From Halopseudomonas pachastrellae (GTDB lineage Bacteria > Pseudomonadota > Gammaproteobacteria > Pseudomonadales > Pseudomonadaceae): a stretch of 64,000 bases of DNA. A program made the translations under genes and the position numbers. How positions within the stretch are numbered: the first letter of the stretch is position 1; each line of letters opens with the position of its first letter. The stretch is taken from NCBI RefSeq assembly GCF_900114765.1, contig NZ_FOUD01000020.1:1-64000 (forward strand). Direction: 5' to 3'. Shown piece after piece: positions 7,958 through 17,014 of this stretch. The notes below the pieces were generated by a model. That model was given only the letters and a program-made list of their open reading frames with translations. It ran no database searches and was not told the origin of the DNA.

Positions 7958-8054
7958 AGGGTTTTGGGGGGTGAGGTGATCTTATATGTGCAAGGTGAGA
8001 GCCAACTTACCAAGTTCAATTGGGAGCGGGCCGTTAGGCTGCTCGGGTGACAGG

Positions 8055-8624
8055 ATGTCTGGACAACACGCAAACGCCTCAGGTTGGTACCTGATTCAAT
8101 GCAAACCCCGTCAGGATGAGCGGGCAGAACAAAATCTGCGCAATCAGTCCTTTAATTGCTATCGCCCGCTACGTCGCGCTCAGCAGGTTAAGCGCGGTCG
8201 CCAGGCTGAGGTGAGTGAGTCCCTGTTCCCCGGTTACCTGTTTGTGCGGCTGGATCGGCTGCAAGACAACTGGTACTCCATCCGCTCCACCCGCGGCGTT
8301 GCGCGCCTGGTGACCTTTGGTAACGAACCGGCGGTAGTTCCTGCCGACCTGATCAATCGCCTGCATGCGCACGAACGTGAAGCGCCTGTGGCTTGCCAAT
8401 TTTCCTGCGGTGATGCCGTGCGCATTACTGAAGGCCCCTTCAGTGAGCTTGAAGCCATTTTTTTGCGCAATGATGGTGAAGAGCGCGCCATTCTGTTGCT
8501 TACCCTGCTGCATCGCGAGCAGCGGCTGAAAATGCCGCTGCGCAGTATCAAGTCTGCGGGTGAGCGGTCTGCACAGGCCAACGCATTTGCTGGTCAGTCG
8601 TTAGCTGGCGCGAAATATGCGTGA
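8055..8624 (+). CDS. rfaH: Transcription antiterminator RfaH (NusG paralogue)
   Basis: RfaH is recruited to RNA polymerase paused at ops sites and makes it resist termination in long surface-polysaccharide operons. The protein matches RfaH throughout its NGN domain: GWYLIQCKPRQDERAEQNL, then VSESLFPGYLFVRLD, RSTRGVARLVTFGNEPAVVP, and the C-terminal GDAVRITEGPFSELEAIFL region. The start at 8055 (MSGQH, 189 residues) keeps the family spacing to GWYL. An ATG 69 bases upstream (7986) with GAGGTG before it is an alternative that would add 23 residues unlike any NusG N-terminus. It sits between the gfc operon and galU. A perfect ops element lies at 29254-29265 in the leader of the etp-etk polysaccharide operon, its probable target. 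Confidence 0.9.
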   Translation: MSGQHANASGWYLIQCKPRQDERAEQNLRNQSFNCYRPLRRAQQVKRGRQAEVSESLFPGYLFVRLDRLQDNWYSIRSTRGVARLVTFGNEPAVVPADLINRLHAHEREAPVACQFSCGDAVRITEGPFSELEAIFLRNDGEERAILLLTLLHREQRLKMPLRSIKSAGERSAQANAFAGQSLAGAKYA

Positions 8625-8707
8625 TATTTCAGGCCGCTGCTCTTTGTAGCGCGCTCTGGCGTTTATTTTTTCTGATTTTTGATGTCGTCGACAAAGGATA
8701 GTTATCT

Positions 8708-9601
8708 GTGACTGTTAAAACAGCCGTTCTCCCCGTTGCCGGTCTCGGTACTCGCTTTCTCCCTGCCAGCAAGGCCATTCCGAAGGAAATGATCACGGTT
8801 GTTGATAAGCCTGTTATCCAGTACGTGGTGGATGAAGCCGTACGCGCGGGCATTAAACAGATTGTGCTGGTCAACCACTCCGCCAAGCGCGCCATCGAAG
8901 ACCACTTTGATGTGCACTACGAGCTGGAAAATGAACTGGAGCGGCGCGGTAAGGAAGAACTGCTCAAGGTCATGCGTTCCATTCTGCCGCCGGACGTTCG
9001 CGTGATCAGCGTACGCCAGGGCAAGGCCCTTGGCCTGGGCCATGCCGTGATGTGCGCCCGTGAAGTGGTCGGCGATGCTCCTTTTGCCGTCATGCTGCCC
9101 GACGTGCTGGTTGATGCCGAGTTGCAACCGGCCGGCTCGGAGCCGGACCTGGCTGCCATGGTGCAGCGCTATCAGGCCAGCCAGCGGGCGCAGATCATGG
9201 TGGAGCAGGTGCCCATGGACAAGGTGTCGCAATACGGAGTGGTTGCCCTTGAGGGCGACGCACCTGCGGCCGGTACCAGCCAGGTGATGACGGGCGTTGT
9301 AGAAAAGCCGGCGCAGGCCGATGCACCCTCTGATTTGGCGGTGGTTGGGCGCTACATCCTGCCCGCGCGTATCTTTGAATTGCTGGCTGATACTGCGCCA
9401 GGCGCCGGCAACGAGATTCAACTGACTGACGCTATCGCCTCCCTGATGAAGGAAGAGTCGGTCGAGGCCTACCGTATGCAGGGCGTGACCTACGACTGCG
9501 GCAGCAAAATTGGTTATCTGCAGGCGACGCTGGCCTACGCCAAGCGTCATCCGCAGGTAGGTGCCGAGTTTGCCGAGCTGCTGCGTCAATATAACGACTA
9601 A
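8708..9601 (+). CDS. galU: UTP-glucose-1-phosphate uridylyltransferase GalU
   Basis: A 297-residue enzyme that makes UDP-glucose from UTP and glucose-1-phosphate in the cytosol, feeding galE, wcaJ and other glucose users in this locus. The nucleotidyltransferase signature GLGTRFLPASKAIPKEM is near residues 12-28. Other family segments are DKPVIQYVVDEA, QGKALGLGHAVMCA and MLPDVLVDAE. Translation starts at GTG with AAAGGA about ten bases upstream. It lies 83 bases after rfaH and 13 bases before the Ugd-like gene, and pgi follows, so rfaH-galU-ugd-pgi may be one unit. Confidence 0.95.
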   Translation: MTVKTAVLPVAGLGTRFLPASKAIPKEMITVVDKPVIQYVVDEAVRAGIKQIVLVNHSAKRAIEDHFDVHYELENELERRGKEELLKVMRSILPPDVRVISVRQGKALGLGHAVMCAREVVGDAPFAVMLPDVLVDAELQPAGSEPDLAAMVQRYQASQRAQIMVEQVPMDKVSQYGVVALEGDAPAAGTSQVMTGVVEKPAQADAPSDLAVVGRYILPARIFELLADTAPGAGNEIQLTDAIASLMKEESVEAYRMQGVTYDCGSKIGYLQATLAYAKRHPQVGAEFAELLRQYND

Positions 9602-9614
9602 CGCGGAGCCTATC

Positions 9615-10901
9615 GTGCATATCGATCTTTACGGCGACACCCTTTCTGCTTTGGTCACCGCCGGCAGCCTGGCCTCCACTGGCCACAATGTGGTGCTGCG
9701 CATGCCCCAGGGGCGTGTTCGGCAGCAGATTATCGCCAACAAGGCTGCTTACAGTGAGCCCGGCCTGCGACGGCTGATCAGCAGCGGACATACCAGTGGT
9801 CGGCTCGTGTACGGTGACTTTGATGGCTTGCCCGGCGCAGACAGCCGAGCGGTTTTTCTGGCGCTGGATACCGACGAGTCGTCGCTGGCCGAAAAGATAG
9901 TCACGCGGCTGTCTCAGGTGCGCGAGCGCAGCTGGCTGGTGGTTAACCAGAGCCCCTTTGCTGTAGGGTTTACCGAGCATCTGGAAAACCTGCTACGTGC
10001 CGGCGGCGGCGAAAGCCGCCGTTCGGTCGTAGCGCTGCCGGATTTTCTGCAGGAAGGTACTGCACTGGATGGCATGCACAAACCGCCGCAAATTATCTTG
10101 GGTTGCAAGGATGGCTATGCAGAGCTGCTGGTGAAGGAGATTTTTCGCCCCTTTAACCGCGACCGTGACCACTTTCTGGTCATGAGTCCGCGTGAGGCGG
10201 AATTTACCAAGCTGGCCATCACCGGCATGCTGGTGACCCGCATCAGCTTTATGAACGACATGGCCAACCTGGCTGACTCGCTGGGTATAGATATCGAAAG
10301 CGTTCGTCAGGGCGTTGCGGCCGATCCGCGTATCGGGCCAGCCTACCTGTATCCTGGCGTTGGCTTTGGTGGCCCTGGGTTCTCAAGCAACGTGATCAAC
10401 CTGGTTGATACCCTGGACGCGTCTGGTGTGGGCTCTTCCTTGCTCAATCAGGTGATCGAGATTAACGAACGCCAGAAAGAGTATCTGTTCCGCCGACTGT
10501 GGCAGCACTATCACACAGACCTTAAGGGCCGCACCATTGCCATTTGGGGCGCGGCCTTCAAGCCTGAAACTGGGCGCATCGACAACGCACCCATCATTCG
10601 TATTCTTGAGGCCCTCTGGGCCCAAGGCGCCAAGGTGCGCGTGCACGACCCAGAAGCCTTGCCGGCGTTGCTGGAACGCTACGGACATCACTCGGGGTTG
10701 CACTATGCCAGTCACCCCTACGCCGCAGCTGACGGCACGGATGCGCTGATGGTGCTCACTGAATGGAAAATGTATTGGAATCCTGACCTGGACCGGCTGC
10801 GCAAGGGTATGAAGCAACCGGTAATCCTTGATGGCCGTAATATGTATGACCCGGCCTACGTGCGCGAGCATGGTTTTACCTATTACGGAGTTGGGCGTTG
10901 A
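9615..10901 (+). CDS. UDP-glucose/GDP-mannose dehydrogenase family protein lacking catalytic residues
   Basis: A 428-residue protein aligned by eye with UDP-glucose 6-dehydrogenase over its full length, including RIGPAYLYPGVGFGG, FKPETGRIDNAPIIRILEAL and the final TEWKMYWNPDL and DGRNMYDP. The active site is altered. The GFGGSCFPKD motif with the nucleophilic cysteine reads GFGGPGFSSN, so cysteine is replaced by glycine. NPEFLREG has become LPDFLQEG, the D-D-x-R motif after FKP is lost, and the N-terminal dinucleotide loop reads LYGDTLSALV instead of GxGxxG. The GTG start has CGGAG in front. It follows galU, the usual place for ugd. Oxidation of UDP-glucose by the standard mechanism looks impossible; it may bind nucleotide sugar without turnover. 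No recognised gene symbol is justified. Confidence 0.8.
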   Translation: MHIDLYGDTLSALVTAGSLASTGHNVVLRMPQGRVRQQIIANKAAYSEPGLRRLISSGHTSGRLVYGDFDGLPGADSRAVFLALDTDESSLAEKIVTRLSQVRERSWLVVNQSPFAVGFTEHLENLLRAGGGESRRSVVALPDFLQEGTALDGMHKPPQIILGCKDGYAELLVKEIFRPFNRDRDHFLVMSPREAEFTKLAITGMLVTRISFMNDMANLADSLGIDIESVRQGVAADPRIGPAYLYPGVGFGGPGFSSNVINLVDTLDASGVGSSLLNQVIEINERQKEYLFRRLWQHYHTDLKGRTIAIWGAAFKPETGRIDNAPIIRILEALWAQGAKVRVHDPEALPALLERYGHHSGLHYASHPYAAADGTDALMVLTEWKMYWNPDLDRLRKGMKQPVILDGRNMYDPAYVREHGFTYYGVGR

Positions 10902-10919
10902 GCCCAGAGGGATGCCGAT

Positions 10920-12584
10920 ATGAATGCCTTCAAATCCATACCCGATACGGGTACCCAAGCTGAGCAGCAGGCCTGGGCTGACCTGAATATCCAGGCAGAG
11001 CGCCTGCGCCCTCTGCACCTGGCTGAGCTGTTTCGAGCGGATGAACAGCGCTTTGCCGGGTTTAACGTAACGGCCGGCCCGCTGCTGCTGGACTACAGCA
11101 AGCAGCGAGTGGACTCGCTGGCACTGGAAAAGTTGTTTGCCCTGTCTGACAGTGCTGACCTGCGCGGCTGGATCGAGCGCTTGTTCAATGCCGAAACGGT
11201 CAACAACACCGAGCAGCGCGCGGCCATGCACTGGGCACTCCGTGTGCCTGCCGACACAGAGCTGAAGGAACCGGTAAAGGGCGTTTATTCCGACGTGCAG
11301 TCGCAGCTGGATCGCATGGCTGCCATCGTCGATAAGATTCACAGCGGCCAGTGGCGTGGCATGACCGGTGAGGTCATCACCGACGTGGTGAACATCGGTG
11401 TGGGCGGCTCGGATCTTGGGCCGCTGATGGTCAGCCGCGCGCTCAACGATTTCGCGATCAAGAGCAGCAAGTCACTCGGCATTCACTTCGCGTCATCAAT
11501 GGACGGCAGTCAGATGGCGCAGTTGCTGCAGCAACTGCGGCCGCAAAATACGCTGTTTATTGTTTCGTCCAAGTCCTTCACGACTGTCGATACACTTTAC
11601 AACGCCAACACGGCGCTGGCCTGGTTAGAGCGCTCGCTGGGTAAATGCGCAGGGCTGATGCACTGCCACTTTATCGGCGTGTCGTCCAAGCCCGAGAAGA
11701 TGAGCGAGTGGGGTATTCATCGGGAAAACCAGCTGCGGATCTGGGACTGGGTGGGCGGTCGTTATTCACTGTGGTCCTGTATTGGACTGCCGATTGCGTT
11801 GCGTATCGGCATGGAGGGGTTCCGCCAGCTGCTGGCGGGTGCACACCTGATGGATGAGCATTTTCGCTCCGCGCCCTGGGAGAGCAACCTGCCGGTATTG
11901 ATGGCGCTGATTGGCGTATGGAATACCAACTGCCTGGGCATCAACGCCCATGCCATCCTGCCCTATGATGGCCGACTGGAGAAGCTGCCGGCCTATCTGG
12001 AGCAGTTGGAGATGGAGTCCAACGGCAAGTCAGTGAACCGCGACGGCGAGCTGGTGCAATTGCACACCTGCCCGGTATTGTGGGGAGAGGTTGGTCCCAA
12101 CGCGCAGCACGCGTTCTATCAACTGCTGCACCAGGGCACAGAGGTGGTGACTTGTGACTTTATTGCGCCGGCGCTGCGTTATCACGAAGCGCGCCATACG
12201 GCCGATGCAGAAGAACTGGTCAGTCAGCATGAGCTGGCCCTGGCCAACTGCCTGGCGCAGTCGCGCCTGCTGGCATTGGGAGAAGCTGCGCTGGAAGAGG
12301 AGGGCGAGCTGCCGCACTACAAGCGCTACCGCGGTAACCAGCCCAGCTCGACTCTGCTGTTGAAGGAGCTTAGCCCGTTCAGCCTGGGCGCCATGATCGC
12401 GGCGTACGAGAACAAGGTGTTTGCCCAAGCGGTTATCTGGGGCATTAACCCCTTCGACCAATGGGGCGTGGAGATGGGTAAAAAGATTGCCACCGAAACT
12501 CTTGGCGTGATTCGTGGCGAAGAAGCCGCCGCCGCGCTAGACAGCTCCACCCGCGGCCTTATCGACTTTATCAAAGCCCAGTAA
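10920..12584 (+). CDS. pgi: Glucose-6-phosphate isomerase
   Basis: A 554-residue cytosolic enzyme that interconverts glucose-6-phosphate and fructose-6-phosphate. It links central carbon to the UDP-glucose and UDP-GlcNAc precursors used by this locus (GlmS takes fructose-6-phosphate). Family signatures are [44 protein letters not shown] and [18 protein letters not shown]. The length is normal for the bacterial long form. It follows the Ugd-like gene by 18 bases. It converges with galE, with a composite palindromic repeat filling the gap. Confidence 0.95.
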   Translation: MNAFKSIPDTGTQAEQQAWADLNIQAERLRPLHLAELFRADEQRFAGFNVTAGPLLLDYSKQRVDSLALEKLFALSDSADLRGWIERLFNAETVNNTEQRAAMHWALRVPADTELKEPVKGVYSDVQSQLDRMAAIVDKIHSGQWRGMTGEVITDVVNIGVGGSDLGPLMVSRALNDFAIKSSKSLGIHFASSMDGSQMAQLLQQLRPQNTLFIVSSKSFTTVDTLYNANTALAWLERSLGKCAGLMHCHFIGVSSKPEKMSEWGIHRENQLRIWDWVGGRYSLWSCIGLPIALRIGMEGFRQLLAGAHLMDEHFRSAPWESNLPVLMALIGVWNTNCLGINAHAILPYDGRLEKLPAYLEQLEMESNGKSVNRDGELVQLHTCPVLWGEVGPNAQHAFYQLLHQGTEVVTCDFIAPALRYHEARHTADAEELVSQHELALANCLAQSRLLALGEAALEEEGELPHYKRYRGNQPSSTLLLKELSPFSLGAMIAAYENKVFAQAVIWGINPFDQWGVEMGKKIATETLGVIRGEEAAAALDSSTRGLIDFIKAQ

Positions 12585-12593
12585 ACCCACAAG

Positions 12594-12860
12594 TACGGTG
12601 GACAAAGCCAAAGGCGTGTCCACCACCCACGCCCAATTACGTAAAGGCCGAGTTCCAACTCGGCCACGGACCTGCACCGAGCCCCCGCTGGTCGAGCGGG
12701 AGCTCGACCTTCACGAAACCCCGCTGGACCCGCGCAATGCCCCGTAGGGTGGAGAAGCCAACGGCTTGTCCACCAGCCCGCTCCGTATTACGGGAAGGCC
12801 TAGTTCCAACTCGGCCATGGGCTTGCACCGTTCCCCGCTAGTTGAGCAAAAGCTCAACCT
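12594..12860. repeat. Two tandem copies of a composite palindromic module
   Basis: The space between pgi and galE holds two copies, about 150 bases apart, of the same three-part module. Part one is the dispersed TAGGGTGGA...TCCACC element (12594-12624 and 12744-12774). Part two is a hairpin, GGCCGAGTT-CC-AACTCGGCC (12646-12665; degenerate at 12797-12816). Part three is a hairpin, GGTCGAGC-GGGA-GCTCGACC (12690-12709), which in copy two is GTTGAGC-AAAA-GCTCAAC (12841-12858) with compensating changes in both arms. A third, inverted copy of parts two and three lies at 51415-51476. Being between convergent genes it may also act as a terminator. Confidence 0.8.
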
Positions 12861-12881
12861 TCCCAGCGCCCGGTACCGCCC

Positions 12882-13907
12882 TCAGCTGCGATACCCTTCG
12901 GGGTTTTGCGACTGCCAGCGCCACCCATCGGCGCACATGGCTTCAATACCCAGGGTCGCCTTCCAGCCCAGCTCTTGCTCTGCCAGCGTCGGATCTGCAT
13001 AGCAACTGGCGACATCGCCGGGGCGGCGGGCGACCAGCTCGTACGCTAACGTCTTGCCACAGGCTTGTTCAAAAGCCTTGAGCATTTCCAATACCGAATA
13101 GCCGCGCCCGGTGCCGAGATTGAATGCCTTGATACCCAAGCCTTGCTGCAGCCAGGCCAGCGCCCTCACATGACCATCCGCCAGATCCATGACATGGATA
13201 TAGTCGCGCACCCCGGTGCCATCCACCGTGGGGTAATCACTACCAAATACGCTTAACTTTTCCCTGCGACCAACGGCAACCTGCGCAATATAGGGCATCA
13301 GGTTGTTCGGGATATCGCTGGGGTCTTCACCGATCAGCCCGCTGGGGTGAGCGCCGACTGGGTTGAAGTAACGTAGCAAAGCCACGTTCCAGCGCGGATC
13401 GGAGGTGTATAGATCACCCAGAATCTCTTCAATGATCAGCTTGGAGCGGCCATAGGGGTTGGTCGCACTGGTGGGAAAGTCCTCGCGAATCGGCAGTGTC
13501 GCCGGGTCGCCGTAGACCGTGGCCGACGAGCTGAACACCAGATTGAAAACACCCGCGCGCTGCATCGCTTGGCACAGGGTAACGGTGCCGCTGACGTTGT
13601 TGTGGTAATAGCGCAGCGGCTGCGCTACAGACTCGCCGACCGCTTTTAACCCGGCAAAGTGAATAACGGCATCAATAGCGTGCTGCTCAAACAGTCTATC
13701 CAGCAGCGCGGCATCATTGATGTCGCCTTCAACGCAGGGCACCTCAATACCCGTGATCGCCTGCACTCGGCGCAACGCCTCCGGAGAGCTATTGCTGAAG
13801 TTGTCCAGCACCAATAGCTGGTAGCCGGCAGACAGTAGTTGAATGCAGGTGTGGGTGCCGATATAGCCGGCGCCGCCGGTGACGAGAATGCGAGCTGTGG
13901 ATTGCAT
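12882..13907 (-). CDS. galE: UDP-glucose 4-epimerase GalE
   Basis: A 341-residue short-chain dehydrogenase/reductase fold enzyme that interconverts UDP-glucose and UDP-galactose with bound NAD. The Rossmann motif [14 protein letters not shown] is at residues 8-21. The catalytic pair is visible as [10 protein letters not shown] and YGRSK, and [12 protein letters not shown] is typical of GalE. It is the last gene of the minus-strand polysaccharide operon, one base after wcaJ, and probably supplies UDP-galactose for the repeat unit. Confidence 0.93.
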   Translation of the reverse strand: MQSTARILVTGGAGYIGTHTCIQLLSAGYQLLVLDNFSNSSPEALRRVQAITGIEVPCVEGDINDAALLDRLFEQHAIDAVIHFAGLKAVGESVAQPLRYYHNNVSGTVTLCQAMQRAGVFNLVFSSSATVYGDPATLPIREDFPTSATNPYGRSKLIIEEILGDLYTSDPRWNVALLRYFNPVGAHPSGLIGEDPSDIPNNLMPYIAQVAVGRREKLSVFGSDYPTVDGTGVRDYIHVMDLADGHVRALAWLQQGLGIKAFNLGTGRGYSVLEMLKAFEQACGKTLAYELVARRPGDVASCYADPTLAEQELGWKATLGIEAMCADGWRWQSQNPEGYRS

Positions 13908-13908
13908 A

Positions 13909-15324
13909 TCAGTAGGCGTTCTTGTTGATAAACCCTTTAAAGATAGTCAGGAATACAATTTTCAAATCCAGAAATAGCGACCAGTTGCGGATGTAGTCCA
14001 GGTCATACTCGATGCGCTTCTCCATCTTGTCGAGGGTGTCAGTTTCACCGCGCCAGCCGTTGATTTGTGCCCAACCGGTAATGCCAGGTTTGACCTTGTG
14101 GCGGAGCATGTAGCCGCTGATGATCTTGCGGTACTCCTCGTTGTGGGCAATGGCGTGGGGGCGGGGGCCGACGATGGACATTTCACCACGCAGGACGTTG
14201 ATGAACTGCGGCAGCTCGTCTAGAGAGGGGCGACGCAAAAAAGCACCAAAGGGGGTGATACGGTTATCGCCACGGGTGGCCTGGGTGACCTTGGCGCCGT
14301 TCTCCATCACCTTCATGCTGCGGAACTTCCAGACCTCGATGGACTTGCCGTCAATGCCGTAGCGCTTCTGGCGGAAGAGCGCAGGCCCGGGAGAGGTTAT
14401 GCGAACGCAGAAGGCGATCATCAGCATGGGGATGGATATCAGCCCGAGGATCAGCGTGGCAAGAATGATGTCTTCGATGCGCTTGACGATGCGGTTGGCG
14501 CCGTCCATTGGGGTGTCGAAGATACTGATGCTCGGCAGCCCGTTGATGGACTCACTGCGCGCATGCAGAAGGTCAAACACGAAGACGTCAGGAATCAGGT
14601 AAACCGAGGCGGTGCTATCGCTGAGTTCATCGAGCAGCCACTTGATTTTGAGTTCCGCGCGCATAGGTAGGGTGATATAGATTTTGTCAATTATGCCTGC
14701 TTTGGCGTCGTTGATCAGCTGGCGCATATCACCGTTTACAGGTATTGACACGCTAGTAGTGGCAAGAGGAATCGGGTCGCTGGTCTTGTCGTCATAGAAC
14801 CCCATCAGGTTCAGACCCATCCAGGGGGTACTAACGATGTTATTCGCAAGTCTCTGGCCCAGCTCACCGGCACCGGCGATGGCAACGGAACGTGTGTTGT
14901 AACCGTGGCTACGCAGGCGGCGCATGATCTGCCGCAGCAGCACACGGTAGCCCCACAGGCTGATTAGCCCCAAGGCAAACCAAGCCACCTTTTCCACGTC
15001 TGGCAAGCGGGTGTTCTGAAAAAAGAAGTAGTCAGTGACAAAGGCTGCGGCAAAGGCCGCTGCCCAGTTGCCACCCACCTGGCGTAGCTCGCGCAGCGAG
15101 TGTTCACCCCGCCAGGAGCCGTAGAGGTGGCTGAAATCGTTGATCAGATAAAAGAGAAAGAGCGTGATCAGCAAGCTGATCCAGTGATCGCGGTGCAGTG
15201 TGGTCTCTTGAAACCAGAGCACTACAAAAAGTACGCCAGCAATGACGACGAGGTCTAGCCAGCGGTGCATGACCGCGAGCATCGGTTCATTGGAGCGGAT
15301 GATTCCGTTCTGGGTAGGCTGCAT
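13909..15324 (-). CDS. wcaJ: Undecaprenyl-phosphate glucose phosphotransferase (WcaJ type)
   Basis: A 471-residue polyprenyl-phosphate hexose-1-phosphate transferase that starts each repeat unit by moving glucose-1-phosphate from UDP-glucose to undecaprenyl phosphate. The N-terminal half has about four membrane segments, followed by a CoA-binding-like domain ([16 protein letters not shown]). The C-terminal catalytic domain has the usual signatures [61 protein letters not shown] and the WcaJ-like ending [10 protein letters not shown]. An AGGAA Shine-Dalgarno precedes the ATG. A 211-base gap separates it from manB upstream, longer than other spacings here, so a secondary promoter is possible. 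The preferred sugar (glucose rather than galactose) is inferred from sequence type. Confidence 0.9.
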   Translation of the reverse strand: MQPTQNGIIRSNEPMLAVMHRWLDLVVIAGVLFVVLWFQETTLHRDHWISLLITLFLFYLINDFSHLYGSWRGEHSLRELRQVGGNWAAAFAAAFVTDYFFFQNTRLPDVEKVAWFALGLISLWGYRVLLRQIMRRLRSHGYNTRSVAIAGAGELGQRLANNIVSTPWMGLNLMGFYDDKTSDPIPLATTSVSIPVNGDMRQLINDAKAGIIDKIYITLPMRAELKIKWLLDELSDSTASVYLIPDVFVFDLLHARSESINGLPSISIFDTPMDGANRIVKRIEDIILATLILGLISIPMLMIAFCVRITSPGPALFRQKRYGIDGKSIEVWKFRSMKVMENGAKVTQATRGDNRITPFGAFLRRPSLDELPQFINVLRGEMSIVGPRPHAIAHNEEYRKIISGYMLRHKVKPGITGWAQINGWRGETDTLDKMEKRIEYDLDYIRNWSLFLDLKIVFLTIFKGFINKNAY

Positions 15325-15391
15325 GATCTATTCCTGCGAATGCACAATGTTCACAAACACTGTCGGCTGCGATCTGATTAAGAGTCTTGCC

Positions 15392-15416
15392 GGGTGAAGT
15401 GGTTTCACCCCTTTTT
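15392..15416 (+). terminator. Intrinsic-terminator-like hairpin facing against the operon
   Basis: GGGTGAA and TTCACCC pair around a 5-base loop and are followed by CTTTTTG on the plus strand. It lies in the 211-base gap between manB and wcaJ, both on the minus strand, so its T-run is oriented to stop plus-strand (antisense) transcription. Read in the operon direction it has an A-run before the stem instead. Apart from this and the wcaJ ribosome-binding site, nothing recognisable is in the gap. Confidence 0.4.
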
Positions 15417-15535
15417 GCCCAACGCGTTGACAGGGCAGAGCGCTATGACGAGCCTGTGACTCAGGTCGCATAGTATCGCAGGGATCGGCTGCCGAGTGGT
15501 GCCGATTTCTGCGGTGGTGGCGCTACAGAAGCCAT

Positions 15536-16936
15536 TCAGGACATTGCGTTGATCGCGTCCAGCAATTGCTTGGTCTGCCGTTCCATGAGTGCCTGGTCAG
15601 CTCGGCTTTCAACGTTGAGGCGAATGACCGGTTCGGTGTTGGAGGCGCGCAGATTGAAGCGCCAGTCTGCAAACTCGATGCTTACGCCGTCTGTGTGGTC
15701 CACACTCAAGGCGTCACCGGCATACTGGGACTCAATGGTCTTGAGCACTGATGGGGCGTCTTTTACCTTGAGGTTGATCTCGCCGGAGGAGGGGAAGCGT
15801 GCAATACGCTCGCCGACCAGAGCTGACAGAGCCAGGCCTTTGCGGCACATGAGCTCAGCAATCAGCAGCCAAGGGATCATGCCGCTGTCGCAGTAGGCGA
15901 AGTCTCGGAAGTAGTGATGCGCGCTCATTTCGCCGCCGTAAATGGCGTCCTCATTGCGCATGCGCTCTTTGATAAAGGCATGACCGGCTTTGGTTTGTAC
16001 CGCGACGCCACCGTTACTCTCTACCTGCTCAAGCGTGTTCCAGACCAGGCGCGGGTCGTGAATGATGCGAGCGCCGTTTTCTTTCTGCAGAAACGCCTCG
16101 GCAAGCAGGCCGACGATGTAGTAGCCCTCAATAAACCGGCCTTGCTCGTCGAACAGGAAGCAGCGGTCAAAGTCGCCGTCCCAGGCGATGCCGGCGTCCG
16201 CGCCATGTTCCAGTACCGCGTCGCGCGTTGTAGCGCGGTTTTCGACGAGAATGGGGTTAGGAATACCATTGGGGAAAGTGCCGTCTGGCTCGTGGCAGAT
16301 CTTGATAAAGGTAACGGGCAGGCCGGCGGCACTGAAAGCAGCCTCAATCGCATCAACCGCAGGCCCCGCCGCGCCGTTGCCGGCGTTGACAACTAGCTTG
16401 AGCGGGCGGTCAAAGGCGGAGACGTCGATATAGCCCATGAGGTGTTTCACGAAGTCCGCGCGGGTATCGACTAGCTCATAGCTGCCGCGGTCTGCTTCTG
16501 CCACCGCCGGGTCTTTACCGTCGACCAGCTCGTAGCTGCTGGCTTCTGCCACTTCGCGAATGGCGGCAAGGCCGGTGTCAGCGGAGATGGGGCGGGCTCC
16601 TTCGCGTACCAGCTTGAAGCCGTTGTAGTCGATGGGGTTATGTGATGCGGTTACTTCAATGCCGCCATCTACGCCCAGGTGGAACGTGGCGAAGTAGACT
16701 TCTTCAGTGCCGGCCAGGCCAAGATCAAGAACGTTCACGCCTTCATCACGTAAGCCGTTGGCGAGCGCAGCTTTAAGAGTGGGGGAGGTGGCGCGGACAT
16801 CGCCACCCAAGACGATACGCTGGGGCTTGAGGAACTGTGCGAACGCGCGAGCAATACGATAGGCGATATCTTCATCGAGCTCTGTGCCGAGTTGGCCGCG
16901 GATGTCGTAAGCCTTGAAGGATGTAAGTTTATACAT
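15536..16936 (-). CDS. manB: Phosphomannomutase/phosphoglucomutase (ManB/CpsG type)
   Basis: A 466-residue alpha-D-phosphohexomutase that moves phosphate between C6 and C1 of mannose or glucose. Active-site features are the phosphoserine loop [16 protein letters not shown], the metal site [12 protein letters not shown], the sugar-binding loop [13 protein letters not shown] and the C-terminal phosphate-binding [16 protein letters not shown]. The ATG at 16936 gives the normal N-terminus [16 protein letters not shown]; a TTG 45 bases upstream could extend it by 15 unlikely residues. It sits at the 3' edge of the AT-rich cassette and has returned to high GC. In this operon it could supply glucose-1-phosphate for GalU or mannose-1-phosphate, but no GDP-mannose pyrophosphorylase is present in the window. 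Confidence 0.88.
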   Translation of the reverse strand: MYKLTSFKAYDIRGQLGTELDEDIAYRIARAFAQFLKPQRIVLGGDVRATSPTLKAALANGLRDEGVNVLDLGLAGTEEVYFATFHLGVDGGIEVTASHNPIDYNGFKLVREGARPISADTGLAAIREVAEASSYELVDGKDPAVAEADRGSYELVDTRADFVKHLMGYIDVSAFDRPLKLVVNAGNGAAGPAVDAIEAAFSAAGLPVTFIKICHEPDGTFPNGIPNPILVENRATTRDAVLEHGADAGIAWDGDFDRCFLFDEQGRFIEGYYIVGLLAEAFLQKENGARIIHDPRLVWNTLEQVESNGGVAVQTKAGHAFIKERMRNEDAIYGGEMSAHHYFRDFAYCDSGMIPWLLIAELMCRKGLALSALVGERIARFPSSGEINLKVKDAPSVLKTIESQYAGDALSVDHTDGVSIEFADWRFNLRASNTEPVIRLNVESRADQALMERQTKQLLDAINAMS

Positions 16937-17014
16937 GAAAGATAGTAGATTCTTGCGGTTCAAAAAACTTTCGGTCTGCAAAGACTAAAGCGCTCTATAT
17001 TCGCGAGAAGAAGT

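Larger units (their letters stand above)
7513..8054. promoter_or_regulatory. Divergent regulatory region between gfcA and rfaH
   Basis: About 540 bases without a convincing gene separate the start of gfcA (minus) from the likely start of rfaH (plus). It contains a perfect CRP/Vfr-type palindrome (7731-7746), a 12-base-pair GC-rich hairpin (7921-7957) and a smaller CCCCGG/CCGGGG hairpin at about 7890-7917. No perfect ops element for RfaH is present on the gfcA-coding strand. An upstream in-frame ATG for rfaH at 7986 lies in this interval. Confidence 0.6.

Noticed and set aside
8330-8337. GGCGGTAG within the rfaH coding region (and again near 41670 in efeB)
   Set aside because: Only the 8-base core matches, the bases that follow break the consensus, and both lie inside coding sequence; cores of this size are expected by chance in GC-rich DNA.
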